Below, in pieces: positions 26,126 through 34,164 of a stretch of DNA of 64,000 nt (position 1 is the first letter of the stretch; each line of letters begins with the position of its first letter). The stretch spans positions 1-64,000 of the forward strand of contig CALIBQ010000044.1 of NCBI GenBank assembly GCA_938049385.1. Direction: 5' to 3'. A model generated the notes under the pieces. That model was not told the origin of the DNA and searched no databases. It saw nothing but the letters and a program-made list of their open reading frames with translations. The position numbers and the translations under genes were made by a program. This stretch comes from an uncultured Anaerolineae bacterium (GTDB lineage: Bacteria; Chloroflexota; Anaerolineae; JACIWP01).

Positions 26126-26154
26126 TTGACAGTCCGGTCGTCATCTGATATATT
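26126..26154 (+). promoter_or_regulatory. Strong promoter giving a leaderless mRNA for the ProRS-like gene
   Basis: TTGACA at 26126-26131, a 17-base spacer, TATATT at 26149-26154. Counting seven bases from the last base of the -10 places +1 on the A of the ATG at 26161. No Shine-Dalgarno is present in GGCGGC before the ATG, which agrees with leaderless translation. Confidence 0.8.
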
Positions 26155-26160
26155 GGCGGC

Positions 26161-27795
26161 ATGCGAGCGACAAAACTTTTCTGGAACACCCTTCGACAAG
26201 CGCCGGCCGGGGTTGACCTCCCCGGTCAGCAGTTGCTGCTGCGTGCCGGCCTGATGCGTTCGCCGGCGCCATCCGTCTGGACGCTCCTTCCGCTCGGCCA
26301 GCAGGGATGGGAGAGACTGCTGGCATGCACTGTGCAGGTCGCCCGGGATGCCGGTGCACAGCCGGTCTCGTTCCCTTGGGCACGTCCGCCAGAATCCGAG
26401 AGCGGCAGGGGGGCGCGGTGGCGCTTTGGCGAGCCGGCCGGCTGGGCCGCCTGGGACACGGCGGCGCGTGAACTGCGTTCCTACCGCCAGCTTCCTCAGC
26501 TCTGGTACGCGGTACAGCCTCATATGTCCGCCCATGCCAACACCCGCGCCGGCCTGTTGGGAGGCGCCCTGGGACGCCGGCTGGAGCTGTTCGGGCTGTA
26601 TCCGACGCTGAAAGAGGCGCAGGCCGGCCAACAGGCGCTCACCGCGGCATACTCGGGGCTATGGAACCGCCTGGAGCTTCCGCTGGTGGCCGCGGCGGCC
26701 GGCCCCCGAGAGGCCGCCGCCTGGCTGTGGGAGCATCCCGATGGGGAGACCGCCTTTTTCCGCTGTGCGCACTGCGGGTATGCCGGCCTGCCGGCGGCCA
26801 CCGAAGTGCCCCCGCCGTCCCAAGACACTGCCCCCATGCTTCCGATGGAAGAAGTGGAAACGCCGGACTGCACCACGATTGCTGGGCTGGCGGATTTCCT
26901 GGGCATCTCGCCGGCGCAGACCATGAAGGTGGTCTTTTACACCCTGGAACAGGAGAATCAGGTGATCTGCGCCGTCATTCGCGGCGACCTGAATATTGAT
27001 GAACAGAAGCTGGCCAGGGCGGTGGGGAATAAACCCTTCCGGCCGAGCACGGACAGCGAGGTGCGCTGGATCGGTTCGGTGCCCGGCTACGGCTCGCCCA
27101 TCGGATTGACGCGAGTGCAGGTGCTGGCAGATCCATCGGTGATATCCGCCCGCAACCTGGTTGCCGGCGCCAATAAGGAACCGTTCCACATCCGCAACGT
27201 CAACGTCGGCCGCGATTTCTTCGTGCACCAGGTGGTGGACTTGCGAGCGGTGCGTGCCGGCGACCCCTGTCCCGGGTGCGGCGAGCCGCTTGCGGAGGGG
27301 TATGGGTTTGCTCTGGGGGAGAGCATGATGCACACCGCGGACGAGGCCGGCATACCCGAAGCCCGCTATCTGGACCAGGCCGGCCAGCCCCAGCCCTTAG
27401 TCATGCTGAACATGGTCTGGGACCTGGACCGCGCCTGGGGCGCGCTGGCCGAGGTGCACCGGGATGAGAACGGCCTGCGCTGGCCGGCTCCCGTGGCGCC
27501 GGTCCATGTGCATCTGGTCGCCATCAAGCTGGACGTGCCGGAGGTGGCGCAGACGGCAGAACGCCTGTACGAGCGCTTACAGGCCGCCGGCCTGTGCGTC
27601 CTCTATGACGACCGGGATGAGCGCCCTGGCGTGGCGTTCAAGGATGCTGATTTGCTGGGCGCGCCTCTGCGGCTCACGGTCAGCCCGCGCGCACTGGAGG
27701 CCGGCGGCATTGAGGCCAAATGGCGCACCGGCGGGGAGCCCCAGGTGGTGCCGGAGGATGCGCTGGCCTCGCTGGTTGCCCCGCTGTTGTCCTGA
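26161..27795 (+). CDS. Prolyl-tRNA synthetase-like protein: editing and anticodon domains kept, aminoacylation motifs lost
   Basis: 544 residues, collinear with bacterial-type ProRS. Motif 1 region (LMRSPAPSVWTLLPLG) is recognisable. The TxE loop (normally PTHEE) is replaced around 95-105. The motif 2 Arg and the RSREFLMKDAYSF-type block are gone (HMSAHANTRAG at 121-131). Motif 3 GxGxxR is WDLDR at 420-424. In contrast, the YbaK-like insertion domain (about 225-385) keeps Lys256 and His343, equivalents of the editing lysine and histidine of E. coli ProRS, and a GYGSP loop. The anticodon-binding domain (446-544) is complete, including DDRDERPGVAFKDADLLG. CxxC pairs at 202/205 and 370/373 match those in some ProRS. 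Charging activity is unlikely; hydrolysis of mischarged Ala-tRNA-Pro in trans is the favoured inference. A very divergent working ProRS is the alternative. Confidence 0.85.
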   Translation: MRATKLFWNTLRQAPAGVDLPGQQLLLRAGLMRSPAPSVWTLLPLGQQGWERLLACTVQVARDAGAQPVSFPWARPPESESGRGARWRFGEPAGWAAWDTAARELRSYRQLPQLWYAVQPHMSAHANTRAGLLGGALGRRLELFGLYPTLKEAQAGQQALTAAYSGLWNRLELPLVAAAAGPREAAAWLWEHPDGETAFFRCAHCGYAGLPAATEVPPPSQDTAPMLPMEEVETPDCTTIAGLADFLGISPAQTMKVVFYTLEQENQVICAVIRGDLNIDEQKLARAVGNKPFRPSTDSEVRWIGSVPGYGSPIGLTRVQVLADPSVISARNLVAGANKEPFHIRNVNVGRDFFVHQVVDLRAVRAGDPCPGCGEPLAEGYGFALGESMMHTADEAGIPEARYLDQAGQPQPLVMLNMVWDLDRAWGALAEVHRDENGLRWPAPVAPVHVHLVAIKLDVPEVAQTAERLYERLQAAGLCVLYDDRDERPGVAFKDADLLGAPLRLTVSPRALEAGGIEAKWRTGGEPQVVPEDALASLVAPLLS

Positions 27796-27816
27796 TGTCC
27801 CTTGTGAAAGCTTCGC

Positions 27817-27846
27817 GGCCTCCTGCCGGCCGGCAGGAGGCCTTTT
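27817..27846 (+). terminator. Rho-independent terminator of the ProRS-like gene
   Basis: A perfect 26-base palindrome at 27817-27842 (arms GGCCTCCTGCCGG / CCGGCAGGAGGCC) is followed by TTTT at 27843-27846. It lies 21 bases after the stop codon. Confidence 0.85.
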
Positions 27847-27850
27847 CGCT

Positions 27851-27879
27851 TTGGCGCGGCGGTGCGAATGGGGTATAAT
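27851..27879 (+). promoter_or_regulatory. Promoter of the TolB-like gene
   Basis: TTGGCG at 27851-27856, a 17-base spacer, TATAAT at 27874-27879. Transcription would start near 27886, 33 bases before the ATG at 27919. Confidence 0.7.
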
Positions 27880-27918
27880 GGCGGCGCGTGCATGTCATTA
27901 TCACATGGGGGATTCGCG

Positions 27919-29004
27919 ATGGTCTATTACCTGATCGCCGGCCTGTGTTTCGTGGTGGGTCTCAGCGCCCTGGCTGGGGCGCTGTTCAGCCGCTCGCCGG
28001 CGCGGCGGCGAACGGCGTTCGCCGCGGTATGGGTCGTTTTCTGGGCCGTTTCCCTCGGCCTGGTCTATATGGCGGAGAAACAATCTGCCGCTCGTCCTAT
28101 GGTACAGACGCCGACCCGTTCTGCAGTCACTCCCTCTGTGACGCATACCCAGCGTCCGACAGCTACGCCGACGCCGGCAGTTCCTGCCGGCCGCGTGGCT
28201 TTCCACAGCGACCGCACCGGCGATTTCGAGATATGGGTCATCAACGATGACGGGACGAACCCTGTGCAGTTGACCTCTTCCCCCGAACGGGATATTGAGC
28301 CGTGCTGGTCCCCTGACGGTTCGAAAATCGTCTTTGCCTCGGGAAGGGATGACCCCGATAATTTGGAGCTGTACGTGATGAACGCCGACGGGACGGACCA
28401 GCGCCGGCTGGTGGAGCTACAGCCCGGCGATGACCTGGCGCCGGCGTGGTCCCCGGATGGGAGCAAAATCGCCTTCCATACCAACCGCGACGGCAATCTG
28501 GAGGTTTACGTGGTCAACGCTGACGGCACAGGGTTGAAAAACCTGACCAATTACCCGGATGCCAATGACAGCCGGCCGAGCTGGTCGCCCGACGGCAGGT
28601 ACATCGCCTTCGTGTCGGATCGGGACGGCAACAGCGAGATTTACGTGATGGATGCCGACGGGAGCAACCAGCGCCGGCTGACCTTTGATGTGGCCAACGA
28701 TACGGTGCCGCGCTGGTCGCCCGACGGGAAGACCATCGCCTTTGAATCCACCCGGGGTGTGCGGTTGAGCATCTACCTGATGGACGTGGATGGTTCAAAC
28801 GTGCGGCCGGCCCTGCGAGAAGCGCAGGAGGATGCGGCGCCGGCGTGGGGCAACGGCGGCCGGCGCATCTATTTCTCCTCTTTGCGCACGGGTTCATGGG
28901 AGATTTTCTACGTGGACCTGGTGACGGGTGAGGAGGTTCAGCTCACGAAAGCGGAGGGGTACAACCGCTATCCGGCCTGGGGGTCGATGACCGCCGTTCC
29001 CTGA
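27919..29004 (+). CDS. Membrane-anchored TolB-like beta-propeller protein
   Basis: 361 residues from the ATG at 27919, which has GGGGGA upstream. Earlier in-frame starts lie in or upstream of the -10. Two hydrophobic helices at 3-23 (YYLIAGLCFVVGLSALAGAL) and about 35-52, a Thr/Pro-rich linker (about 60-90), then six WD40-like PD40 blades, each with a W-SPDG core (CWSPDGSKIVFAS, AWSPDGSKIAFHT, SWSPDGRYIAFVS, RWSPDGKTIAFES). The blade set matches TolB/DPP-IV-type propellers. There is no peptidase domain, so it is likely an extracytoplasmic binding or scaffold protein. No Tol-Pal partners are nearby. Confidence 0.85.
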   Translation: MVYYLIAGLCFVVGLSALAGALFSRSPARRRTAFAAVWVVFWAVSLGLVYMAEKQSAARPMVQTPTRSAVTPSVTHTQRPTATPTPAVPAGRVAFHSDRTGDFEIWVINDDGTNPVQLTSSPERDIEPCWSPDGSKIVFASGRDDPDNLELYVMNADGTDQRRLVELQPGDDLAPAWSPDGSKIAFHTNRDGNLEVYVVNADGTGLKNLTNYPDANDSRPSWSPDGRYIAFVSDRDGNSEIYVMDADGSNQRRLTFDVANDTVPRWSPDGKTIAFESTRGVRLSIYLMDVDGSNVRPALREAQEDAAPAWGNGGRRIYFSSLRTGSWEIFYVDLVTGEEVQLTKAEGYNRYPAWGSMTAVP

Positions 29005-29023
29005 TCATGTCCCAATGCCAACG

Positions 29024-29067
29024 CAACAGCGGGGGTCAGGAATCCCTGGCCCCCGCTGTTGTTGTTT
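29024..29067. terminator. Terminator between convergent genes
   Basis: CAACAGCGGGGGTCAGG (29024-29040) pairs with CCTGGCCCCCGCTGTTG (29045-29061) with one G-U pair and a 4-base loop. A T-rich run (TTGTTGTTT) follows on the plus strand. It ends the TolB-like transcript and, with a poorer T-run, may also serve the minus-strand gene ending at 29086. Confidence 0.8.
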
Positions 29068-29085
29068 CGTGCGTTAGCGCGAGCG

Positions 29086-30588
29086 CTACGGCACGTAGGC
29101 GTTGTAGGTGCCGGACCAGTTGGGCTTGCTGATGAGGTTGACCACGGCCACGATGGGCTGGTTCGAAGTGATCTTCACACTGCCGGTGAAGTTGTCGCCC
29201 AGCGGGTTGAAGGCCGAGGCCGGCACGGCGCCCGAGTCACTGCCGAAGCGGGTGTTGTAGGCGTCGCCAGAGTTGCCGGCGATGGTTGGGTTGAGCGTCA
29301 GGGCCACACTGCCATCGGGGTTATAGTAGGTGAGGGTCAGGTTGGCGGTGCTGGCGCTCAGGTTCTGGACGGCGATCTTGGACCACTGCACCCAAGCAGT
29401 GCCGGACTTCTTGCGCGGCGCGTAGGGGACGAAGATCTCGGTGGCGCCGGCGGGCACCGCCACGTAGGTGGAAGCGGCATTCTCATCCGGCCGGTTCCAG
29501 AAGGTGTGCACGACGGCGGCCAGCGGCTGGCCGTTGGTGCAGTTGATGACCACCGAACCGTTGAAGAGGTTGCCCAGGGCGCTGGCAAAGGCCGAGGCCG
29601 GGTAGGCCGGGTTGGTCGGACTGCCGAAGCGGGTGTTGTACTCGCCCATGGTCTTCGGTTGGATGGTGTCGTTGATGGTCATCTTGGGCGTGGTACTGCC
29701 GGTCTCGAAGAACTGGATGGTGACGTTGGCCGGGCTGGTGCCCAGGTTCTGGACCATGATGTTGGAGGAACGCACCCAGGAGCCGACGGCCGGATCGCTG
29801 GTGCGGTCAACGCGGAAGACGGACGGCGCATACAGGGTGGTGGCGCCGGAGCTGACGCCTTCATAGGCGCTGGCCCACTGCCGGTAGATGTACTGCGCCC
29901 AATGGTTGGTGACCACGCCGGCAATGGGCTGGTCCGAGTGCACGTACACGGAACCCTGCCAGTTGCCGCCCAGGTTCGGGATCTTGGGGCCGGAGAGGCT
30001 CAGGTTGTAGCTCTTGGAGCGGCCGGCCTGGATCACGTCGGAGATGGGGCCGGTCACACTGCCGTCGGTCTGGTTGTAGTAATACATCTGGATGTTGGCA
30101 TCGGCGGTGCCGGCGTTCTGCACGGTGATGATGGAAAAGCGGATGAGCTTGCCCGGGATGGTGCCGACGGGCTTCACCGTGGCGTAAGGGAAGTAGAGGT
30201 CGGTGCCCGGGGCATAGGTGCCGGCGTAGGCATCGCCCGTGATGCGGTCATCCACCGTGCCGTAGGTGGACTGCCAGGTCAGCATGGTCACCGCGGAGAC
30301 CTTTTTGTCGGCGGAGATGACCACGGAACCGACCCAGCCATCGCCCACCGGCAGGGTGGAGGACTGGAAGACGCGCGAGCCGTAGGCATTCAGCGTGAAG
30401 GGCGAGCCGGAAACATCGTTGGCGCCGGTTTGGTCGTAGTAATCGACCGTGACGGTGGCCGTGGAGTTCTCCACGTTCTGGATGACGAAGTCGCTGTTGC
30501 CGGTGCCGGGGTTATCGGCGAACGCCGGCACAGCCATCGTCACCAGCATGGCCGCGGCCAGGATGAAAGCAAACAGTCTTTTCCGCAT
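29086..30588 (-). CDS. Secreted protein with four similar beta domains, probable surface protein
   Basis: 500 residues from the ATG at 30588, which has AGGAGG 5 bases upstream. A Sec signal peptide is clear (MRKRLFAFILAAAMLVTMAV, cleavage after AFA at 24). The mature part is made of about four related segments of 110-125 residues, each with an [S]xIxVQNxG/S element (FVIQNVENSTATV, IITVQNAGTADANI, NIMVQNLGTSPANV, KIAVQNLSASTANL), a YYN/FFE strand, and a GSV(V/K)I/YV turn preceding AVV. It is rich in Asn, Thr and Ser and lacks cysteines apart from one. No enzyme motif or cell-wall anchor is visible. Its place after the polysaccharide locus suggests a surface or matrix protein. Confidence 0.8.
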   Translation of the reverse strand: MRKRLFAFILAAAMLVTMAVPAFADNPGTGNSDFVIQNVENSTATVTVDYYDQTGANDVSGSPFTLNAYGSRVFQSSTLPVGDGWVGSVVISADKKVSAVTMLTWQSTYGTVDDRITGDAYAGTYAPGTDLYFPYATVKPVGTIPGKLIRFSIITVQNAGTADANIQMYYYNQTDGSVTGPISDVIQAGRSKSYNLSLSGPKIPNLGGNWQGSVYVHSDQPIAGVVTNHWAQYIYRQWASAYEGVSSGATTLYAPSVFRVDRTSDPAVGSWVRSSNIMVQNLGTSPANVTIQFFETGSTTPKMTINDTIQPKTMGEYNTRFGSPTNPAYPASAFASALGNLFNGSVVINCTNGQPLAAVVHTFWNRPDENAASTYVAVPAGATEIFVPYAPRKKSGTAWVQWSKIAVQNLSASTANLTLTYYNPDGSVALTLNPTIAGNSGDAYNTRFGSDSGAVPASAFNPLGDNFTGSVKITSNQPIVAVVNLISKPNWSGTYNAYVP

Positions 30589-30675
30589 GTTCACCTCCTG
30601 TGTGATATGTGAAAAGGATAAGGCCGCATATCGCGAACCGCTTGCAGGGCCTACGCCGGCCCTTGTACTGCTCTC

Positions 30676-30704
30676 ATTGTAGCCGGCGGTCCCCTGAAAA
30701 TCAA
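30676..30704 (-). promoter_or_regulatory. Promoter of the secreted repeat protein gene
   Basis: On the minus strand: TTGATT (30704-30699), a 17-base spacer, TACAAT (30681-30676). It leaves a leader of about 80 bases before the ATG at 30588. Confidence 0.65.
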
Positions 30705-30739
30705 TACCACCATCGGGTTATTTTGGGGTGATGAAGATA

Positions 30740-32161
30740 TCAGAATGCTCCGCGCCCGCGGATGACCGCGCCGATGGTCTTGATGAGGATGTGCAGGTCC
30801 AGCCAAAGCGAATAATTTTTGATGTAGTACAGGTCGTCCTCGGTGTGCAGGTGCATGGGACGGTCGGCGCGGCCGCTGATCTGCCACCAGCCGGTGATGC
30901 CGGGCGGGACGGAGAGCCGGCGGCGTTGCCAGGGCTCGTACTGCTCGACGATGCAGGGAAGCTCCGGCCGCGGCCCCACCAGGCTCATCTCGCCCTTCAG
31001 CACGTTGAAGAACTGCGGCAGTTCGTCCAGGCTGGAGCGGCGCAGGAAGCGGCCCAGCCGCGTCACGCGCGGGTCATTGGGGAGTTTATGGATGGGTTTG
31101 CCGTCATCGGTGTACTGAATGACCTCATGAAGTTGGTGTTCCGCACCGTCCACCATGGTGCGGAATTTGTACATGAGGAACGGCCGGCCGTTCTCCCCCA
31201 CGCGCCACTGCTTGAAGATGACCGGGCCGGGGGAATCCAGCTTGATGGCCAGCGCGATGAGCGCCATGATGGGGGCAGTGATGACGATGAGCACGGCTGA
31301 GAGGAGCACGTCGAAGATGCGCTTGACCAGCCGGGTGTAGCCGTTGATGGCCGGCGCCCGCAGGCTGATGATCGGCATCCCGTCAATCTCTTCCACTTCG
31401 GTGCGGGCGAAGGCAAGGTCAAAGAGGTCTGGCACGACCTTGACCTCCACTGGGAGCTTCTGCAGTTCCGTCACCAGATTGATAAGCCGGTGATGCGCCC
31501 GCAGTGGCAGGGCGAAAATGACCTCATGGATGTTCTGCTCCTGGACGATGTTGCAGACCGTATCCAGCGGGCCGAGCACCGGCACCCCTTCGTACTCGCA
31601 GCTCCATTTCTCCGGGGCGTCGTCCAGGAATCCCACCACTCGGGCCATGGGCCAGCCGCGGCTGGAGTGGATGGCGCGCGCCAGGTCCTGCCCCACTTTG
31701 CCGGCGCCCAGGATAAGCACCCGCAGGGGGTCCTGATCGCGCCCCATGCGGATGTAAAAGAGCGTGCGCATCAACACCCGAAAGCCGATCAGAGCGATGA
31801 GGTCGAAGAAAAAGAAGTAAACGAAGAGCAGGCGGGGCACAGTGCGGTAGGTGAGGTACAGCACGCCGGCGAAGGCGGCTGTGGCGGCCAGCACTGCCAC
31901 CGCGACCGACTGCAGTTCCTGCGTCAGGCTGGCCATTTTGCGGTGGGAATAGACGGAGAGCGTATTGAAAAAGAAGACCCACAGCACCACGACCAGTACA
32001 TAGACCACAGGAGATAATTCCGCCGCCTTGGGGTGTGCGATCTCCGCGCCAAAGGGCCAGGATAACCGGGCCAGACGCGCCAGCGACAGGGCGATAACCG
32101 TCAGAACGATGTCACTGGCTCCCAGGAAAAGGCGAAAATTCACTTCGGAATCGCGGGGCAC
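30740..32161 (-). CDS. Polyprenyl-phosphate sugar phosphotransferase (exopolysaccharide initiation)
   Basis: 473 residues from a GTG with GGAGG upstream. The layout is that of WbaP/WcaJ-type enzymes: four membrane helices in the first 130 residues, a Rossmann-like CoA-binding-type domain (VLILGAGKVGQDLARAI near 148), a further helix (about 275-300), and the catalytic bacterial sugar transferase domain with MYKFRTMVDGAE, MSLVGPRPELPCIVEQY and GITGWWQISGR. It moves a sugar-1-phosphate from a nucleotide sugar to undecaprenyl phosphate, starting repeat-unit synthesis. It is the last gene of the locus read from 43739. A second member lies at 59137-60549. Confidence 0.92.
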   Translation of the reverse strand: MPRDSEVNFRLFLGASDIVLTVIALSLARLARLSWPFGAEIAHPKAAELSPVVYVLVVVLWVFFFNTLSVYSHRKMASLTQELQSVAVAVLAATAAFAGVLYLTYRTVPRLLFVYFFFFDLIALIGFRVLMRTLFYIRMGRDQDPLRVLILGAGKVGQDLARAIHSSRGWPMARVVGFLDDAPEKWSCEYEGVPVLGPLDTVCNIVQEQNIHEVIFALPLRAHHRLINLVTELQKLPVEVKVVPDLFDLAFARTEVEEIDGMPIISLRAPAINGYTRLVKRIFDVLLSAVLIVITAPIMALIALAIKLDSPGPVIFKQWRVGENGRPFLMYKFRTMVDGAEHQLHEVIQYTDDGKPIHKLPNDPRVTRLGRFLRRSSLDELPQFFNVLKGEMSLVGPRPELPCIVEQYEPWQRRRLSVPPGITGWWQISGRADRPMHLHTEDDLYYIKNYSLWLDLHILIKTIGAVIRGRGAF

Positions 32162-32198
32162 CTCTCACCCTCCTTGCCGCTGCTGCACGGTGTGCGTA

Positions 32199-32984
32199 TC
32201 ACCACAGAGGCAGGGGATGTTTGCTGAACAGCCGCATTATACTCCTGAGATGAATCCACGTCAATCGGTTGAAGGGGCCGCGCGCGCTCTCGCGGCGGTG
32301 GTGATGGATGATACGGGCGGTGGGGACGTAGTACACCGACCAGCCGGCGGCGTGCGCCCGATAGCACCAGTCAATGTCCTCGTAGTACATGAAAAAGCCC
32401 TCGTCCAGCGGCCCCACCTGCTCCCAGGCCTGCCGGCGGATGAGCAGACAGGCCCCCAGCACCCAGTCCACCTGGCGGGGCGTCTCATGGTCCCAGTCGC
32501 TCATCAGGTAACGGCACAGGCTGGGATGATGCGGGAATATGCGGTGCAGGGGAGTGCCGCGCAGGATGACGCCCAGCAGGTTGGGGAATTCCCGGCAGGA
32601 GGTCTGTATCTCCCCGTCCAGGCCGATGAGCTGTCCGCCAGCCGCGCCGGCGTCGGGATGCTCTTCCATGAACCGCACCAGCTCGTCCAGCGCGCCGGCC
32701 TGCACCTGGGTATCCGGGTTGAGCAGGAGGATATAGCGTCCGCGAGCACGTGCGATGCCGCGGTTGTTGCCGGCGGCAAAGCCCAGATTCGCCGGGTTCT
32801 CCAGCACCTGCACCTCTGGGAACTCGCGCCGGATGCGCGCCGGCGTCCCGTCGCCGCTGGCGTTGTCCACCACCCATATCTCGGAAGTCCCCAGGGTGAA
32901 GGGATAGCGCCGGAGGGACTGCAGGCATTCGACCAGCAGGTCTGGCGTGCGGTAGTGCAGGATAATGATGGAAAGGTCAATCAT
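32199..32984 (-). CDS. Glycosyltransferase family 2 (rhamnosyltransferase-like)
   Basis: 261 residues from the ATG at 32984, which overlaps the end of the GT4 gene by 8 bases. A longer start at 33017 would add residues before the first strand. Seen: LSIIILHYRTPDLLVECL, the nucleotide-sugar site VDNASGDGT, LLLNPDTQVQAGALDEL with the DxD-like NPDT, and FFMYYEDIDWCYRAHAAGW, typical of the inverting GT2 group near rhamnosyltransferases. It should add one sugar to the lipid-linked repeat unit at the inner membrane face. The sugar cannot be read from sequence. Confidence 0.9.
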   Translation of the reverse strand: MIDLSIIILHYRTPDLLVECLQSLRRYPFTLGTSEIWVVDNASGDGTPARIRREFPEVQVLENPANLGFAAGNNRGIARARGRYILLLNPDTQVQAGALDELVRFMEEHPDAGAAGGQLIGLDGEIQTSCREFPNLLGVILRGTPLHRIFPHHPSLCRYLMSDWDHETPRQVDWVLGACLLIRRQAWEQVGPLDEGFFMYYEDIDWCYRAHAAGWSVYYVPTARIIHHHRRESARGPFNRLTWIHLRSIMRLFSKHPLPLW

Positions 32985-34164
32985 CCGCCGGCGCTCTCCC
33001 GGGACGAAGCAGTTCATCCAGGACGGATTCGAGCCGCGCTGTGTTGGCCTGCGCGTCGTGCCGCGTCAGGGCGACCTCCCGGCCGGCCCGAGCGAGGCGT
33101 GCCCGCAGTTCCGCGTCCGCCAGAAGCGCGCCAATCTGCGCGGCTAGGTCGTCGGGGTCGCCAGCGCGGAAGTGCAGTCCGGTCTCCCCATGGCGCACCA
33201 GTTCTTGGGGGCCGGAGTGGTTCGGCACCACGACGGGGGTGCCGGCCAGCCAGGCCTCCGGGATGATGAGGCCGGCGCCCTCTGGGCCGGCGGAGGCCAG
33301 CACCACCACATCGGAAGCGGCCAGCAGTGCCGGCACATCCTCTATCCATCCTAATAGACGCACACTGTCCCCAAGTTGGTACGTCTCGATGCGCCGACAG
33401 ATGTCCTCTTTGTAGGATTGGTACATAGTGCGGGGGATGTCGCCGGCCAGGCAGAAATAGGCGCGGGTGCCGGCCTGCTGGAGCCGATGCGCGGCTTCCA
33501 CCAACGTGTCCAGACCCTTCTGCGGCACCATGCGCGCCACCGAGGCTACGATGGGCCAGGGTTCGGTCAGGCCGTACTGCTGGCGCACGCCGGCGGCACG
33601 CGCCTCCAGGTTCTCGAAGCGCCGGCGATCCACCCCATCGTAAATGACGCGAATCTTGCCTCCGACGTGCCGGAAATTGGCAATGGCTACCGCGTAGGTA
33701 ATGGTGATGATGCGGTCGGCCATGAGCGAGATATAGCGGTACAGGGAGCGCGTCAGCCAGCGCGGGGAGGTCCATATCTCGCGGATGTGCCAGACGTTCG
33801 GGACTCCGCTGAGCCGGGCGGCCAGCGCACCCACCGGGATGGCGCTGGAATTGGTGTACACCAGCGCGATGTGCTCCTGGCGGATCAGGCGCGTGAGCTG
33901 GAGCGTGCTGGCGATAAAGCGCCGGCCAAACTCCCATATGTCCCGCGGGCTGGAAAGCCGCTCCAGCCGACATAGGTCGAGGTAGATGATGTGGGCGCCG
34001 GCGGCCTCCAGATCGCCTACCAGGGGACCCGGATGCGGGAGCACCACCAGCGGGGTAAAGCGGCGCTGGTCCAGGTTCTGGACAATGGTCAGCAGGCCCA
34101 TATCGGCGCCGCCGTACTCGGAGCGGGAGTTCAGGAACAGAATGCGTTTTGGCTCGCTTTCCAT
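32977..34164 (-). CDS. Glycosyltransferase family 4
   Basis: 395 residues with the GT-B two-domain layout. The N-terminal domain begins RILFLNSRSEYGGADMGLLT. The C-terminal domain carries the family signature: VASVARMVPQKGLDTLVEA, then LLGWIEDVPALLAASDVVVL and PEGAGLIIPEAWLAGTPVVV with the E-x7-E pair. It is a retaining glycosyltransferase of the polysaccharide locus. Its ATG overlaps the stop of the upstream ligase gene by one base (TAATG), so the two are translationally coupled. Confidence 0.93.
   Translation of the reverse strand: MESEPKRILFLNSRSEYGGADMGLLTIVQNLDQRRFTPLVVLPHPGPLVGDLEAAGAHIIYLDLCRLERLSSPRDIWEFGRRFIASTLQLTRLIRQEHIALVYTNSSAIPVGALAARLSGVPNVWHIREIWTSPRWLTRSLYRYISLMADRIITITYAVAIANFRHVGGKIRVIYDGVDRRRFENLEARAAGVRQQYGLTEPWPIVASVARMVPQKGLDTLVEAAHRLQQAGTRAYFCLAGDIPRTMYQSYKEDICRRIETYQLGDSVRLLGWIEDVPALLAASDVVVLASAGPEGAGLIIPEAWLAGTPVVVPNHSGPQELVRHGETGLHFRAGDPDDLAAQIGALLADAELRARLARAGREVALTRHDAQANTARLESVLDELLRPGRAPADD

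Noticed and set aside
29059-30612. 517-residue plus-strand open frame opposite the secreted repeat protein
   Set aside because: The minus-strand frame has a signal peptide, promoter and AGGAGG; the plus-strand frame has none.
32985-33017. Longer start of the GT2 gene at 33017
   Set aside because: It would increase the overlap with the GT4 gene and precede the conserved first strand; the ATG at 32984 fits better.
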